Source: an uncultured Eubacteriales bacterium
Lineage (GTDB): Bacteria; Bacillota; Clostridia; Christensenellales; Aristaeellaceae
Length of the DNA: 64,000 bases
NCBI GenBank assembly: GCA_902789795.1
Contig: CADAPM010000006.1
Span: forward strand, 1-64,000
Reading direction: 5' to 3'
In this document: in pieces, positions 35,128-44,460 of the stretch
Layout of the letters: every line of letters starts with the position of its first letter
How positions within the stretch are numbered: the first letter of the stretch is position 1
Made by a program: the position numbers and the translations under genes
The notes under the pieces: generated by a model
What the model saw: only the letters and a program-made list of their open reading frames with translations
Databases searched by the model: none
What the model was told of the DNA's origin: nothing

Positions 35128-35616
35128 ATGTACCAGTACGCTGCACAGAACCGCCATGCGACGGGCAACTTCCGTCTCAGGTATCGGGTGCTGCTGATAG
35201 CGGTGATCCTGCTGCTCGCGGCGACCGTCGTGCTCGCCGCCGTCTCGATCTCGGGCAACAGCTTTAAGGCCAAGAGCAGGGAGCAGTACACCCAGGCGAT
35301 GAGCAATAACGTTTCCAGCGCGATCTCCGTGGTGAACCGCATGGACAGCGTGACCGTATCCACCACGTCCCAGCGGCTCGGCGTGATCCGCCAGTATGTC
35401 TATGCCATGGAGCAGATCAACCGCATCAGCATCCAGATGTTTGGCAACCAGGGCCGGTATGTGCCGGACGACGCCTTTACCGCACTTTATCAGGACCTGG
35501 ACAATTATGAGAGCCTGGTCCAGAGCGCAAAAAGCTCCACGGTGGAGACCCGGGAGCTGCTGCTGACGCATTTGAAATTGGTTCAGGGCTTTATCAACGG
35601 AGACCTGGTCAGCTGA
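35128..35616 (+). CDS. Single-pass membrane protein, unknown
   Basis: A 162-aa protein with a basic N-terminus, one membrane segment (VLLIAVILLLAATVVLAAVS, about 21-40) and an extracytoplasmic helical domain rich in Ser, Thr, Gln and Val that could form a coiled coil. AAGGAAGG lies 5 nt before the ATG at 35128; the ATG at 35110 lacks a ribosome site. It ends overlapping the convergent ispE by 8 nt. Not recognised. Confidence 0.7.
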   Translation: MYQYAAQNRHATGNFRLRYRVLLIAVILLLAATVVLAAVSISGNSFKAKSREQYTQAMSNNVSSAISVVNRMDSVTVSTTSQRLGVIRQYVYAMEQINRISIQMFGNQGRYVPDDAFTALYQDLDNYESLVQSAKSSTVETRELLLTHLKLVQGFINGDLVS

Positions 35617-36472
35617 CGGTCATGGCGCGGGAGACGAACGCACCGGGGAAGACGGCTTTCAGCTGTTTCTCCGCCTCAGCTGCCTGGGCAGAGGCCCCGT
35701 AAGCGCCATAGACCACCGCACCGCTGCCGGTCATCAGCACATAACTTGCGCCGCTCGCATGAACGGCGTTTTTTATTTGCTCAAGCTTTGGGCAGAGGGA
35801 GACCGCGGCGGGATACAGGCTGTTGCCGGTCACCCGGGCGGCGGACTTAAGATCTCTGGCGGAGAGCAGGGGAAGCAGACGGTCCACGTCGACGGGAGCA
35901 GCCGGCAGCGCGTCGGAACGGCCATAGACCCGTCCCGTATTCAGCCCCTCGGTGGCCTTTATGAGCACCAGCGGGACCCCGGCGGGAAGGGAAACGGGGG
36001 AAAGCTGTTCGCCGATGCCCCGGATCCGAGCGGGGCAGCCGTTCAGGAAGAAGGGGACGTCTGCCCCCAGTTTAAGCGCGATCGCCGAAAGCTCGGCGGG
36101 GGAGAGCCGCAGCTCCCACAGGCGGGTCAGCAGCTTGAGCGCCGCGGCGGCGTCGCTGCTGCCCCCGCCCATGCCGGCCCCCTGGGGGATGCGCTTGACC
36201 AGCGTCAGCTGCACCCCTGCCTGGGGGCGGTAGGCCTGGAGCGCGCGGGCGGCCTTGAGCACCAGGTTGTCTTCTTCGGGTCCCGTCACCTCCTGGCCGA
36301 TGATATGCAGGCTCAGGCGGTCCGACGGCGCGGCAAAGAGCGTGTCATACAGTGAGACGCGCTGCATCAGCATGTCCAGCAGGTGATAGCCGTTTTCTGT
36401 GCGACCGGTGACGGACAGACACCAGTTGATCTTCGCGTGCGCCTCAATACGCAGGCAGGATGTCGTTCTCAT
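35609..36472 (-). CDS. ispE: 4-(cytidine 5'-diphospho)-2-C-methyl-D-erythritol kinase
   Basis: A 287-aa GHMP kinase of the MEP isoprenoid pathway. AHAKINWCLSVTGRTENGYH is the substrate region, the ATP loop is PQGAGMGGGSSDAAAAL and the C-terminal GHMP motif is VLMTGSGAVVYGAY. It is the last gene of the leftward zapA operon, 10 nt after the histidine kinase. GAGG precedes the ATG at 36472; the frame is open further upstream inside the kinase gene. Other MEP genes (ispDF, dxr, ispG) lie in the rightward operons. Confidence 0.94.
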   Translation of the reverse strand: MRTTSCLRIEAHAKINWCLSVTGRTENGYHLLDMLMQRVSLYDTLFAAPSDRLSLHIIGQEVTGPEEDNLVLKAARALQAYRPQAGVQLTLVKRIPQGAGMGGGSSDAAAALKLLTRLWELRLSPAELSAIALKLGADVPFFLNGCPARIRGIGEQLSPVSLPAGVPLVLIKATEGLNTGRVYGRSDALPAAPVDVDRLLPLLSARDLKSAARVTGNSLYPAAVSLCPKLEQIKNAVHASGASYVLMTGSGAVVYGAYGASAQAAEAEKQLKAVFPGAFVSRAMTVS

Positions 36473-36482
36473 GGGCACCTCA

Positions 36483-37964
36483 TCAGGCTTCCTGGTCCGG
36501 TTCACTGGGCCGGTTTTCCGCAGCGAGGGGCAGGGTGAATTCAAAGACCGCGCCGGTCTCGCTGTTCTTGAGCTCGATATGCTCGTTGTGCTTTTCCATG
36601 ATCTTTTTGCAGATGGCCAGGCCGAGGCCGGTGCCGTGGCCCGTGGTGTGGGCCTTGTCCGCCTTGTAGAAGCGGTCAAAGATGTGCGGCGCGTCCTCCG
36701 GGCTGATGCCCTGGCCGCTGTCGGCGATCCTGAATACGGCCTTGTCCCGCTCTGTCCGGGTGGACAGGCTGATCCGGCCTTCCTCCGGGGTAAACTTGAT
36801 GGCGTTGTCCAGCAGGTTGACCAGCACCTGGTTGATCTGGTCCCGGTCCGCGCGCACCAGGCACGGCCCGTCGCCCAGCTCCGCCTCCACCTCGATCTTC
36901 TTTTCGTCGATCTGGCCTTCCTTGGTGATCAGCACCCGCCGGGCCAGCTCGTTCAGGTCGAAATCCGTGCAGTTGAGGGGGATGTCCTCCCGCTCGATGC
37001 GGGAGAGGTTCAGCAGGCCCGAGACCAGCTTGGAGAGGCGCTGGGTCTCTTCGAGGGCGACGGACAGGTACTTATCCTGATCCTCCTCGGGGAAGGTGCC
37101 GTCCTGGACGCCCTGGATGTAGCCCTGGATGGAGGTCAGCGGCGAGCGCAGCTCGTGGGAGACGTTGGCGATAAAGTCCCGGCGCGAGGTCTCCAGGGAT
37201 TCCATCTGCACTGCCATGTCGTTGAAAGCCTTGGCCAGCGCCCGGGTCTCGCGGGTGCCGGTGTTCTCCTGGGCGCGGATGGAAAAGTTGCCCTGGGCGA
37301 TGGCGTTGGCGGAGCGCTCCATCTGGGTCAAAGGCCGCGTCATCTGGCGTGCGAGCCAGGAAAAGAGGACCACCGCCAGCGCGGTCGCGGCAAAGGCGAC
37401 GATCAGCACCGGGATCAGCGTGCGCTGGAAGTTGGCGTTGATGACCTGGGACGCGGTCTGGATCACGACGGCGCCCATCACGCGCCCGTCCTGCATCCAG
37501 GGGATGGCGACGGTGAACATGGTACCGCCGCTGGTGTTCGTGGTGAATTCCACTTCCTCGCCGGCGGTCACGCGGTTGAGCGTGTTGGTCAGCTCCTCGC
37601 TGTTGAGGGTGGAAAGGACCTCCTCGTCATTGAGGAGGCTCGGGTCGATGTAGACCAGCACCCGGCCCGTCCGGTCGATGATGATGCAGTAGGAGGAGTA
37701 CTTGCTGTACAGGTTTTCGAGCTTGCGCTGGATATATTTGTTGGTGGTAGACGAATACTCGAAGGACATGGTGAGGGGGTTATAGCGGGACTCGCTGGCC
37801 AGGTAGGCCAGGTCCTGCCCTTCGCTCTTCAGGGTGTTCAGCGCCCGGGTGCGGTTCTGCCTGAGGGAGCTCGTGTAATACACCGTCAGCAGCGCCATGA
37901 TGAAGACCAGGATCACGATCAGAAAGACGCTGATGAGGCGCGTAAACATACTGCGCATGTTCAT
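36483..37964 (-). CDS. Sensor histidine kinase
   Basis: A 493-aa membrane kinase: TM1 about 10-30, extracytoplasmic sensor region 31-181, TM2 about 182-204, HAMP 205-257, HisKA with phospho-accepting H270 (FIANVSHELRSPL), and HATPase with N (NLLDNAIKFTPEEG), DSGQGI and GTGLGLAI boxes. Its ATG overlaps the stop of the response regulator (ATGA), so the two are translationally coupled. The layout is that of WalK/PhoR/ResE-type kinases; the signal is unknown. Confidence 0.92.
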   Translation of the reverse strand: MNMRSMFTRLISVFLIVILVFIMALLTVYYTSSLRQNRTRALNTLKSEGQDLAYLASESRYNPLTMSFEYSSTTNKYIQRKLENLYSKYSSYCIIIDRTGRVLVYIDPSLLNDEEVLSTLNSEELTNTLNRVTAGEEVEFTTNTSGGTMFTVAIPWMQDGRVMGAVVIQTASQVINANFQRTLIPVLIVAFAATALAVVLFSWLARQMTRPLTQMERSANAIAQGNFSIRAQENTGTRETRALAKAFNDMAVQMESLETSRRDFIANVSHELRSPLTSIQGYIQGVQDGTFPEEDQDKYLSVALEETQRLSKLVSGLLNLSRIEREDIPLNCTDFDLNELARRVLITKEGQIDEKKIEVEAELGDGPCLVRADRDQINQVLVNLLDNAIKFTPEEGRISLSTRTERDKAVFRIADSGQGISPEDAPHIFDRFYKADKAHTTGHGTGLGLAICKKIMEKHNEHIELKNSETGAVFEFTLPLAAENRPSEPDQEA

Positions 37965-38656
37965 TGCACCTCAAACTTGTAGCCGACGCCCCAGATGGTC
38001 TTGATCTGCCAGCCGAATTCCTCGCTGTCGGTCAGCTTTTCTCGCAGGCGCTTGATGTGCTGGTCCACCGTGCGGCTGTCGCCGAAAAACTCGAAGCCCC
38101 ACACTTGCTCCAAGAGCTGCTCGCGGGTGAACACACGGTTTTTGTGGGCGGCCAGGAAGTACAACAGTTCCAGCTCCTTGGGCGGCATTTCCAACAGCTG
38201 GCCGCGGAAATGCACCTGGTAAGTCTCCAGGCTGACGCTGAGGCCCGGAAAGGTGATGGTCTCCTGGGCATCGTTCTCCTTGGTGGCGGTGCGGCGCAGC
38301 ACGGCCTTGACCCGGGCCACCAGCTCCTTATTGTCAAAGGGCTTGGTGATGTAATCGTCCGCGCCCAACTCGAGCCCCAGCACCTTGTCGAAGGTCTCGT
38401 CCTTGGCGGAGAGCATGATGATGGGGGTCGCGCTCTGCTGGCGCACGCTGCGGCAGACCTCCCAGCCGTCCATGCCGGGGAGCATGATATCCAGGATCAG
38501 GAGGTCGGGCTTGATGCTCTCAAAGAGCCGGAGCGCCTCGCTGCCGTTTTCGCAGGTGGTAACGGCATAGCCCTGCTTTTCGAGCAGCAGCCGGATGAGC
38601 TGCGCGATATTTTTATCGTCATCCACGATCATGATCTTCTGCTTGTTCTCTGCCAT
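37961..38656 (-). CDS. OmpR/PhoB-family response regulator
   Basis: A 231-aa two-domain regulator. Receiver domain with acidic pocket D12/D13, phospho-acceptor D56 (LLILDIMLPG) and the conserved Lys in MLSAKDE; winged-helix DNA-binding domain with RVFTREQLLEQVWG and DSRTVDQHIKRLREKL. AACGCGGAGG precedes the ATG. It sits 39 nt after mutS2 and is coupled to the downstream kinase. Confidence 0.94.
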   Translation of the reverse strand: MAENKQKIMIVDDDKNIAQLIRLLLEKQGYAVTTCENGSEALRLFESIKPDLLILDIMLPGMDGWEVCRSVRQQSATPIIMLSAKDETFDKVLGLELGADDYITKPFDNKELVARVKAVLRRTATKENDAQETITFPGLSVSLETYQVHFRGQLLEMPPKELELLYFLAAHKNRVFTREQLLEQVWGFEFFGDSRTVDQHIKRLREKLTDSEEFGWQIKTIWGVGYKFEVQ

Positions 38657-38695
38657 AGATGCCTCCGCGTTACTTTTGACGGCTGCCGCCGATCG

Positions 38696-41044
38696 TCATT
38701 TCAGCGTGACCAGGGTCACGCCGTCCTCGCCCTCGCCGTACTGGCCCAGGCGGTAGCTCTTGACCACGCGCTGCTTTTTCAGGTGCTGGTGGATGCCCGC
38801 CCGGAGGATGCCGGTGCCCTTGCCGTGCACGATGGTCACCTCGTGATAGCCGGCCATGACCACCTGGTCCAGATACCGGTCCACGGCCTCGATGGCCTCA
38901 TCCAGCGCCATGCCGCGCACGTCCACCTGCAGCGGGACATAGCTGTTCTTGTTGTCCTGATGGGCGTGTACCTGGGTCTTTTTCTTTTCGGCGGGAGCGT
39001 CTTCCAGTACCAGCTGCTCCGCCGGGACTTTGCACTTGATGATGCCGGCCTGCACCAGCACCTCGCCCTTTTCGTCCGCTTCCTTGAGCACCGTGCCCTT
39101 GGTGTTCAGGGTCAGGATCTGGACGCTGTCTCCCTTGATCAGGGGGCGCTGGTTCTTGCGCACCAGCGGCGGCTCGGCGGCCCGCAGGCCCTCGGACAGG
39201 TTGTCCAGGGTCTTTTCGAGCTTCGTGTTCAGCTGCTGGGCCTGGGCCTTGTTTTCCGCCTTCAGGCGTTTGAGCTCGCTTAGGATCTCCTGGGACTCGC
39301 GCCGGGCGTTCTCCACGATGCGGCGCGCTTCCTCCTTGGCCTTGGTGTTGGCGGCGCGGCGCTTTTCTTCGGTCTCGCGGTACAGCTTTTCCGCCTCGTT
39401 GCGCAGGCGCACGGTCTCCTTGCGGGCCTCTTCCGCGATCTGGCGCTCCCGCTCCGCCACCTGCTGGTGGTATTCGGCGCTGGCGATGACGTCCTCAAAG
39501 CGGATGCTCTCGTGGCTCAAAAGGTCCTTGGCGCTTTCGATCAGTTCTTCGCTCAATCCTAAACGGCGGGAGATCTCAAAGGCGTTGGACTTGCCGGGCA
39601 CGCCGATGCTGAGGCGGTAGGTGGGCCTCAGGCTCGCCACGTCGAACTCCATGCTGGCGTTCTCCGCGTTGGGCGTAGTCATGGCGTAGGCCTTGAGCTC
39701 GCTGTAGTGGGTGGTGGCTACGGTGCGGATCTTTTTTTCCAACAGATGGGCCAGGATGGACTGGGCCAGGGCCGCACCCTCGGTGGGGTCCGTGCCCGCG
39801 CCCAGCTCGTCAAAGAGCACCAGGTCCTGATCGGTCACGTCCGACAGGATGGAGACGATATTGGTCATGTGGGAGGAGAAGGTGGACAGGGACTGCTCGA
39901 TGGACTGCTCGTCGCCGATGTCCGCGTAGACTTCGCGGAAGATGGCGATCTCCGTGCCCAGATCCCCGGGCACCTGCAGGCCGGCCTGGGCCATCAGGGT
40001 GATCAGGCCGAGGCTCTTCAAGGTGACGGTCTTGCCGCCGGTGTTGGGACCGGTGATGATCAGGCTGGTGTAGCTGTCGCCCAGCTCGAGGCTCAGGGGC
40101 ACCACCTTGTCCGGGTCGATCAGCGGGTGGCGCACGCGCACGAACTTGAGGTAGCCCCGGTCATTGAGCTTCGGGCTGACGCCCCGCATCTGCCGGGCCA
40201 GATTGCCCTTGGCAAAGCAGAAATCCAGGTGGGTCAGGATGGCGACGCTACGGGAGATGTTGTCCGCATCCTGGCCGACCAGGGCCGACAGGGCGGAGAG
40301 GATGCGCTCGATCTCCTGCTTTTCCTTGTTCTGCCATTCGCGGATATCGTTGCTCAGTTCCACCACCGCCAGGGGCTCGATGAACAGGGTAGCGCCGGTG
40401 GAAGACTGGTCCTGCACGATGCCAGGCACGTTGGCGCGGTACTCCGACCTGACCGGCAGCACATAACGCCCGTTGCGGACGGTGACGATGCTCTCCTGCA
40501 GGTACTTGGAGTAGGCGCTGCCGTGGGCCATGGCGTTGAGCTTCTCCCGGATGCGGTCGTTCGCCCGGGCGATGTGGCGGCGGATGTCCAGGAGCTGGGC
40601 GCTGGCGTGATCGGAGATCTCCTCCTCGCTGAGGATCGCGTCCGTGATGTCGCGCTCCAGGGATTGGTTGGGGCGCAGTTGGGAGGCCTCTGCGGTGAGC
40701 AGGGGCGTGCTGTCCTGTTCGGTGACCAGTTGGGCCCGGGCGTTCCGCGCCGCGCGCAGCACCTCCGCCACCTGCAGCAGGCGGCCGGGGGAAAGGACCG
40801 CGCCCTTCTCGGCCAGGCTCAGGACGTCGTTGACATTGCTGAAGGCCATCAGCGGGTTCCCGCCCAGGCGGCTCAGCAGGGTCACGGCCTCCTCGGTCTC
40901 GGCCTGGGCCCGGGTGACGGCCTTCAGGTCGCTCTCGGGCGTGAGGCTGCGGCACATCTCCTTGCCGCCGTCCGTCAGCGCGCTGGTCTCCAGCAGCTCC
41001 AGGATCTTGTTGAATTCAAGCACTCGCTGTGCACGTTCGTTCAT
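38696..41044 (-). CDS. mutS2: Endonuclease MutS2
   Basis: A 782-aa MutS-family ATPase without the mismatch-recognition domain. Walker A GPNTGGKT at 332-339, Walker B DLVLFDELGAGTDPTEGAAL, a long coiled coil (about 515-630) and a C-terminal Smr nuclease domain (about 706-782, with VDVRGMALDEAIEAV and VHGKGTGILR). MutS2 acts on stalled ribosomes and recombination intermediates. It follows the U32 gene by 48 nt and GGAGG precedes the ATG. Confidence 0.95.
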   Translation of the reverse strand: MNERAQRVLEFNKILELLETSALTDGGKEMCRSLTPESDLKAVTRAQAETEEAVTLLSRLGGNPLMAFSNVNDVLSLAEKGAVLSPGRLLQVAEVLRAARNARAQLVTEQDSTPLLTAEASQLRPNQSLERDITDAILSEEEISDHASAQLLDIRRHIARANDRIREKLNAMAHGSAYSKYLQESIVTVRNGRYVLPVRSEYRANVPGIVQDQSSTGATLFIEPLAVVELSNDIREWQNKEKQEIERILSALSALVGQDADNISRSVAILTHLDFCFAKGNLARQMRGVSPKLNDRGYLKFVRVRHPLIDPDKVVPLSLELGDSYTSLIITGPNTGGKTVTLKSLGLITLMAQAGLQVPGDLGTEIAIFREVYADIGDEQSIEQSLSTFSSHMTNIVSILSDVTDQDLVLFDELGAGTDPTEGAALAQSILAHLLEKKIRTVATTHYSELKAYAMTTPNAENASMEFDVASLRPTYRLSIGVPGKSNAFEISRRLGLSEELIESAKDLLSHESIRFEDVIASAEYHQQVAERERQIAEEARKETVRLRNEAEKLYRETEEKRRAANTKAKEEARRIVENARRESQEILSELKRLKAENKAQAQQLNTKLEKTLDNLSEGLRAAEPPLVRKNQRPLIKGDSVQILTLNTKGTVLKEADEKGEVLVQAGIIKCKVPAEQLVLEDAPAEKKKTQVHAHQDNKNSYVPLQVDVRGMALDEAIEAVDRYLDQVVMAGYHEVTIVHGKGTGILRAGIHQHLKKQRVVKSYRLGQYGEGEDGVTLVTLK

Positions 41045-41092
41045 AATGTCCTCCGCGCTCGGGGCGCTGTGATTAAGAGGGGTGTTGACAGG

Positions 41093-43423
41093 TCACAGGA
41101 CGCCGGTCAGGTATTTGCCTGTGGTGGCGTCCAGGCGGAAGTCCGCGCCTTCCTTGAAGGCTTTTACCAGCCGGAGACGCAGGTCTGTGGATTCGTCCGT
41201 GAAGCTGAGCAGGAAGGAGAGCGGCAGGCGGCGCAGATAGTCCATATAAGGAAGCAGGGAGACGGGCTTTGCGCTGTAGAGCCGCACGATGCAGCCCCGG
41301 TCCGTCCTGTAGGGAAAGAATGGCAGGCGCAGGCCCTTGCGGTCCGTCAGGCTCTGGCCCTGCAGGCCGTTCCCGCTGTCGCAGAGACGGCAGCTTTCTT
41401 TGCCCGCCGTCAGCCCGCGGTATACCCGTTCCGGGCAGTGGTTCAGCAGCATCAGGCGCTGCCGTCCGTAAACGCAGAGGATCCGCTCGATCCCGGGTTC
41501 GGGCATGGACGCGATCTCCTTGCCTGACAGCTCAGGGCTCAGCACTGCGCCGTGCACGCCCCGCTCCTCCAGGAAAGCCTCGGTCTGCGCGTTGAAGACC
41601 GGGACGCCCTCAGCGGTGAGAAGGACCTGCGGCCCCAGCTGGCCCGCGTTGTCCGCCGCGAGGGGGATGCCTGCCTCTTTGGCCAGAGCGGTCAGTTGTT
41701 CGAGGGCGGTGTCGTCCGCCACGGGCGGCAGTGCCAGGCTGACCCTGCCGGCAGGGAGGCGGCTCAAATCCAGCCGCTCGAGGGCGGCGGCGCGGATATC
41801 GTTCAGGGACAGCAGCACGTGATCGGCCCCCGCATCCAGCAGGGAGGGGATCTCTTCGGGCCGATCGGTGCGCACATACAGCCGGCCTTTCGGTGGGACA
41901 GCCCGGGATGCAGGCTGCGGGACGGAAGCCTTAGAGGCGGTCCGCACAGGCTCGTTCAGGGCGATCACGGCGTCTTCCAGCGCCGCGAGGCCTTCCCGGC
42001 GCAGGGCGTTCAGCTGGGCGCTGCTCAGGTAAGCGCCCTCGGTGACCACCGTCAGCCCGTCCAGCGCAAAGGGCGCGCCGCCGGTTTTGCTAAAGGCCTG
42101 ACGGACAGTGGCTTCATCCAGCGGCTTCTTCTCTGCCCTCATCACCGTGGGGCCTAAGATCCGGACGAAAGCGCCGCCGCTGGTCAGCGCCAGCTCCGCC
42201 TGTTCCCCGGGCATGGCCCGGAGCTCCGCGGTGAAGGGCCGGTCGAGGCGCTTCAGGGCCGCGTCGCTGTAGCCAGCCACGGCTGCGGCCAGCTGCCTGG
42301 CGGATTCGGTCCTCTGAACCGGCGTTCCCGGCGCGGCCGGCCGGTGCAGGCGCAGGGTAGCGGTCTGACCGGCGGGCACCTCAGGGCCGGTGTAAATGCA
42401 TTTATCCTCCCCGACGCTCAGCCCGTCCTGGTCGGACAGCGTGCGCGTGGGGGTGAAGCGGGCAAGATAGACGCCGCCCTTCCGGCTCACCTGGCCGATC
42501 TGCCCGATGCAGATTCCTTCATGGGCCGTGTGTCCGGGGTTCAGGATCCCCGCGTCCTGCTGTCCGCCCGCGTACCCTTCGGTAAAGCGGCCCCGGCAGA
42601 AGATCTGGGTGAGCCCGTCCATGTCCTTCGGGTCGGCGGACCAGGACTCCCGGCTGTCCAGGCGGTCCAGGGCGCGGCGGTAGATCTCGGTGACGGTATA
42701 GACGTATTCAGGGCGCTTCAGCCTGCCTTCCAGCTTCAGGGAGGCAGCGCCGGCGTCGGCCAGCTGTTTGAGGATGGGCAGCGTGCAGAGATCGGCGGGG
42801 GAAAGCCAGGCCTGCTCAATGCCGCGGTACTGGTAGGGCAGGCGGCAGGGCTGGCCGCAGCGCCCGCGGTTGCCGCTGCGCTCACCCAGGCTGGCGGAAA
42901 GGGCGCACTGTCCGCTCACGGACACGCACAGCGCGCCGTGGGCGAAGACCTCGACCTCGATACCGGTGGCGGCGGCCGCCCGGATGTCCTCAAGGGAGGC
43001 CTCGCGGTTCAGCACCACGCGGCTCAGGCCGTGATCGGCCGCCCAGCGGACGCCGGAGGGCGTGTGCAGGGACATCTGGGTGCTGGCGTGGAGCGTGAGC
43101 TCGGGAAACTCCTCCCGGCACAGCTTCAAAACGCCCAGGTCCTGGATCAGGATCGCGTCCGCCCTCAGATCCCGCAGACGAGCGAGGGAATCCCGGAGGT
43201 CGCTGAGCTCCCCGTCCTTGACCAGGGTGTTGACGGTCACATAGATCCTGCGCCCGTGAAAATGGGCGAAGCGCAGGGCCTCCTTCAGTTCATCCGGCCC
43301 GAAGCCTACGGCGGCCCGGGCGCCGAAGGAAGCGGCGCCTAAATATATGGCATCGGCCCCGGCACTGACGGCCGCCTTCAGGGCATCCAGGCTGCCGGCG
43401 GGCGCCAGCAGCTCAGGCGTCAC
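41093..43423 (-). CDS. U32 family protein (RlhA-like, with DUF3656)
   Basis: A 776-aa protein. The N-terminal U32 domain has ELLAPAGSLDALKAAVSAGA and the cysteine motif GQCALSASLGERSGNRGRCG followed by QPCRLPY. The middle matches the DUF3656 arrangement of RlhA, which hydroxylates 23S rRNA C2501; another barrel-like part follows. Annotated peptidases of this family include rRNA-modifying enzymes, so rRNA hydroxylation is the better guess. The chosen start is a GTG at 43423 overlapping the zapA end, with GGAGGG 8 nt upstream. Confidence 0.85.
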   Translation of the reverse strand: MTPELLAPAGSLDALKAAVSAGADAIYLGAASFGARAAVGFGPDELKEALRFAHFHGRRIYVTVNTLVKDGELSDLRDSLARLRDLRADAILIQDLGVLKLCREEFPELTLHASTQMSLHTPSGVRWAADHGLSRVVLNREASLEDIRAAAATGIEVEVFAHGALCVSVSGQCALSASLGERSGNRGRCGQPCRLPYQYRGIEQAWLSPADLCTLPILKQLADAGAASLKLEGRLKRPEYVYTVTEIYRRALDRLDSRESWSADPKDMDGLTQIFCRGRFTEGYAGGQQDAGILNPGHTAHEGICIGQIGQVSRKGGVYLARFTPTRTLSDQDGLSVGEDKCIYTGPEVPAGQTATLRLHRPAAPGTPVQRTESARQLAAAVAGYSDAALKRLDRPFTAELRAMPGEQAELALTSGGAFVRILGPTVMRAEKKPLDEATVRQAFSKTGGAPFALDGLTVVTEGAYLSSAQLNALRREGLAALEDAVIALNEPVRTASKASVPQPASRAVPPKGRLYVRTDRPEEIPSLLDAGADHVLLSLNDIRAAALERLDLSRLPAGRVSLALPPVADDTALEQLTALAKEAGIPLAADNAGQLGPQVLLTAEGVPVFNAQTEAFLEERGVHGAVLSPELSGKEIASMPEPGIERILCVYGRQRLMLLNHCPERVYRGLTAGKESCRLCDSGNGLQGQSLTDRKGLRLPFFPYRTDRGCIVRLYSAKPVSLLPYMDYLRRLPLSFLLSFTDESTDLRLRLVKAFKEGADFRLDATTGKYLTGVL

Positions 43424-43694
43424 GGGAGGCGCCCTCCGCCGCGCTGCCGCGGGCGATCTCATACAGCTGGTTGCGCAGGCGCTGGGCCTCGTCCTTGGCG
43501 TTGAAGAGCTCCTCGGTCACGGACAGGCCCGCGATCACGGCGGCGATCTCCTTATTCATGGCGGTGTGCATGCTGGCTTCGCTGATCTTGCGGTCCAGGT
43601 ATTCCGCGATGTTCCGGAGGCGCTCGGGGTCGCTCTGGGCGCTGAGTGTGTAATCACGTCCGCCGATGCGGGCGGTAAAGCTTTGTGCTTTCAT
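43413..43694 (-). CDS. zapA: Cell division protein ZapA
   Basis: A 93-aa FtsZ-ring stabiliser. FTARIGGRDYTLSAQSDPE starts the ZapA head; a long C-terminal helix (about 45-80) gives the coiled coil. Start is ambiguous between 43703 and 43694; AGGA is 8 nt before the ATG at 43694. First gene of the leftward operon with the U32 gene (overlap 11 nt). Confidence 0.88.
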   Translation of the reverse strand: MKAQSFTARIGGRDYTLSAQSDPERLRNIAEYLDRKISEASMHTAMNKEIAAVIAGLSVTEELFNAKDEAQRLRNQLYEIARGSAAEGASRDA

Positions 43695-43746
43695 GCGGTT
43701 CATCCTGCCTTTCAGGCGTTCCGCCAGCGGGCTGACGGAATTCATG

Positions 43747-43755
43747 ACTATAGCA
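43747..43755 (-). promoter_or_regulatory. Extended -10 promoter of the zapA operon
   Basis: Minus-strand TGC-TATAGT (43747-43755), about 50 nt before the zapA start. Confidence 0.5.
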
Positions 43756-43893
43756 TATCATAAATTCCCGAATCTAACAAGCATCATGGTGCGAATTCTC
43801 CGCCCCAGGCAGGAAAACGAACGCGGTCAGCGAATTTAAAAACTTGTATCCAAAACACTTTGGCGAAACATTCGTGGATGGTGGGAGGACAGG

Positions 43894-44460
43894 ATGCCGC
43901 TCAAAACCGAAATGCCGGATGCGCTTTTGCCCAACAGGCCGCGGCCGCTGGCGGAAGCGCAGCTGTTGATACTGTATCTGCTTCATGAGCTCGAATCGGC
44001 GACGGACATGAACCTGCTGGATTTTCTGACCGAAGCGGGGCTTATGAACTACCTGGAGATGATGCCCGCCCTGGGACGGCTTTCGCAGGAGGGCGCGATC
44101 TCCGAGGCGGCGGAGGGGGCCTACCGGCGCTATGCCGTCAATCCCTCGGGCGAGGAGCTGCTTTCCCTGTACGGCAGCCGCATCCCCTTCAGCGTCCGCG
44201 AAGCGGTGGACAGCCGCCTGCCGGAATGGCGGGAGGCCCTGCGCGCCCAGCGGGACTACCAGGCGGATATGGCGCAGACGCCCCGGGGGGATTTTGAAGT
44301 CAGCCTCCGGATGATGGAGCGCGGCCGGGCGGTCATGACGCTCTCGGTGAGCCTGCCGTCCTCCGAGATCGCCGCGAAGCTGTGCAAGCGCTGGCGCAGC
44401 GAGGGCGGCGAGGTGTTCCGCACCCTGCTGAAACCCCTGATGGAGGATGACGAGCCGTGA
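43894..44460 (+). CDS. DUF4364 family protein
   Basis: A 188-aa protein of a Clostridia-specific family. EAQLLILYLLHELESATDMNLLDFLTEAGLMNYLEMMPAL forms a winged-helix-like N-terminal half (about 20-80), suggesting a DNA-binding role; the C-terminal half is a beta-rich domain. GGGAGGA precedes the ATG. Its stop overlaps the ispDF GTG start (GTGA). Confidence 0.82.
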   Translation: MPLKTEMPDALLPNRPRPLAEAQLLILYLLHELESATDMNLLDFLTEAGLMNYLEMMPALGRLSQEGAISEAAEGAYRRYAVNPSGEELLSLYGSRIPFSVREAVDSRLPEWREALRAQRDYQADMAQTPRGDFEVSLRMMERGRAVMTLSVSLPSSEIAAKLCKRWRSEGGEVFRTLLKPLMEDDEP